Source: an uncultured Pigmentiphaga sp.
GTDB lineage: Bacteria; Pseudomonadota; Gammaproteobacteria; Burkholderiales; Burkholderiaceae_B
Assembly: GCA_937891425.1 (NCBI GenBank)
Contig: CALAGD010000020.1
Location: forward strand, 1 to 7,556
Length of the DNA: 7,556 bases
Direction: 5' to 3'
This document shows, piece by piece, positions 6,802 through 7,556 of the stretch; positions within the stretch are counted from its first letter, which is position 1; every line of letters starts with the position of its first letter. A program made the translations under genes and the position numbers. The notes beneath the pieces were generated by a model. It was not told where the DNA came from and ran no database searches. It saw nothing but the letters and a program-made list of their open reading frames with translations.

Positions 6802-7556
6802 ATGTTTCTGCGCAATTGTTGGTATGTGGCGGCGTGGGATTACGAAGTCACCACGAACCTGTTTACCCGGAAGATCCTGGGCGAGACGGTACTCTTCTAC
6901 CGCCGTGCCGATCGCAAGGTCGTGGCCCTGGCAGATCGTTGCTGCCATCGCCGCGCGCCCCTGTCCATCGGGCGGCGCGAAGGCGATTGCGTCCGGTGCA
7001 TGTATCACGGCATGCTGTTCGGGCCCGATGGGCGTTGCGTTGAAATACCGGGCCAGGACGTCATTCCCAAAAAGGCGAAGGTCCATGCATACCCGGTGGA
7101 AGAGCGTCACCGGTGGATCTGGATCTGGATGGGCGATCCGGAGAAAGCCGATCCATCCCTTATCCCCGATACGCGCTGGGTGGACGACCCAGACTGGAAA
7201 GGCACCCCTCCGGGGTACCTGAACTTCAGATCCAATTACGAGTTGTTGAACGACAATCTGCTCGACTTCTCGCATCTGGCTTATGTGCACCTTTCTACCC
7301 TGGGCGGTTCGGAAACCTATGCGCAGTTGAAACCGGAAATCGAGGTGCTGGACCGTGGGATACGCATTTCGCGGTGGTTGTACGACTTCGCGCCACCACC
7401 GTTCGTCGCCAGGCTGTTGCCGGCAGGAAACGTTGACCGCTGGAACGATTACGACTTTCTGGTGCCGGGCATCCTGATAATGAACTCGGGCTTTGCGCCT
7501 GCGGGCTCGGGTGCGAAGCAGGGCAACCGCGCAGGGGCAATCGAGTTCCGATCGTG
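6802..7556 (+). CDS. Rieske non-haem iron oxygenase, VanA-like (3' end beyond window)
   Basis: The first 251 codons of an open frame with no stop before the window edge; family members are usually near 340-360 residues, so about 100 are missing. The protein starts MFLRNCWYVAAWDYEV, typical of vanillate O-demethylase and related oxygenase subunits. The Rieske [2Fe-2S] ligands are C47 and H49 (CCHRRAPL) and C66 and H69 (CMYHG). The catalytic iron site follows in NDNLLDFSHLAYVH (150-163), giving H158 and H163 as ligands and D155 as the bridging aspartate. The third iron ligand, a C-terminal acid, would be off the edge. Such enzymes insert oxygen into or demethylate aromatic compounds using electrons from a separate ferredoxin reductase, not seen here. 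GGAGGT (6793-6798) precedes the ATG at a short three-base spacing. The gene is 15 bases behind the binding-protein gene and almost surely co-transcribed. The substrate cannot be named from this sequence. Confidence 0.92.
   Translation, partial: MFLRNCWYVAAWDYEVTTNLFTRKILGETVLFYRRADRKVVALADRCCHRRAPLSIGRREGDCVRCMYHGMLFGPDGRCVEIPGQDVIPKKAKVHAYPVEERHRWIWIWMGDPEKADPSLIPDTRWVDDPDWKGTPPGYLNFRSNYELLNDNLLDFSHLAYVHLSTLGGSETYAQLKPEIEVLDRGIRISRWLYDFAPPPFVARLLPAGNVDRWNDYDFLVPGILIMNSGFAPAGSGAKQGNRAGAIEFRS

Noticed and set aside
5746..7290. Two long minus-strand open frames (257 and 253 codons) antisense to the binding protein and oxygenase.
   Set aside because: They are mirror frames of strong genes; no recognisable domains, and both are rich in His and Arg as is typical of antisense of GC-rich coding DNA.

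Overview
The window is a GC-rich (roughly 60-65% by eye), gene-dense bacterial chromosome segment. Gene content and protein style (a YbhN-type membrane protein, an egtD-egtB pair, HtpX, a Leu/Ile/Val-type periplasmic binding protein and a VanA-like Rieske oxygenase) suggest a betaproteobacterium of the order Burkholderiales, possibly Alcaligenaceae. This is inferred from protein resemblance; there is no rRNA or other taxonomic marker.

Layout. (1) Positions 104-1078 (+) encode a multi-pass inner-membrane protein of the YbhN/UPF0104 family. (2) Its 3' end overlaps, tail to tail, a minus-strand pair: egtD (3423-2422) then egtB (2368-1055). Together these encode two central steps of ergothioneine synthesis: histidine trimethylation to hercynine, then iron-dependent C-S bond formation. 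(3) Divergent from egtD is a stand-alone receiver-domain response regulator (3638-4228, +) with a long, low-complexity N-terminal extension and no output domain. (4) A 267-base gap (4229-4495) holds an unusual cluster of inverted repeats, including a 16-base pair of arms (15 of 16 complementary) that competes with an internal hairpin, and a plausible extended -10 promoter for the next gene. (5) htpX (4496-5374, +), a membrane zinc metalloprotease of envelope quality control, ends in a clear intrinsic terminator (5395-5427). (6) After a strikingly AT-rich leader comes an apparent catabolic operon: a periplasmic ABC-transporter binding protein (5635-6786), then 15 bases later a Rieske non-haem iron oxygenase of the VanA type (from 6802), cut off by the window end.

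How the genes fit together. Three functional blocks are visible. Ergothioneine synthesis (egtD-egtB) is a thiol-antioxidant module and HtpX a membrane-stress protease, so both can be read as stress functions, but nothing in the sequence ties them to one regulator. The last block looks like capture of a small, probably aromatic acid in the periplasm followed by oxygenase attack in the cytoplasm. Transport permease and ATPase genes, the oxygenase reductase and any regulator must lie outside the window. I found no tRNA, rRNA, CRISPR array, insertion sequence or prophage gene. No wholly new system is evident. The least explained parts are the nested inverted repeats upstream of htpX, the AT-rich leader with a candidate operator, and the orphan receiver protein.
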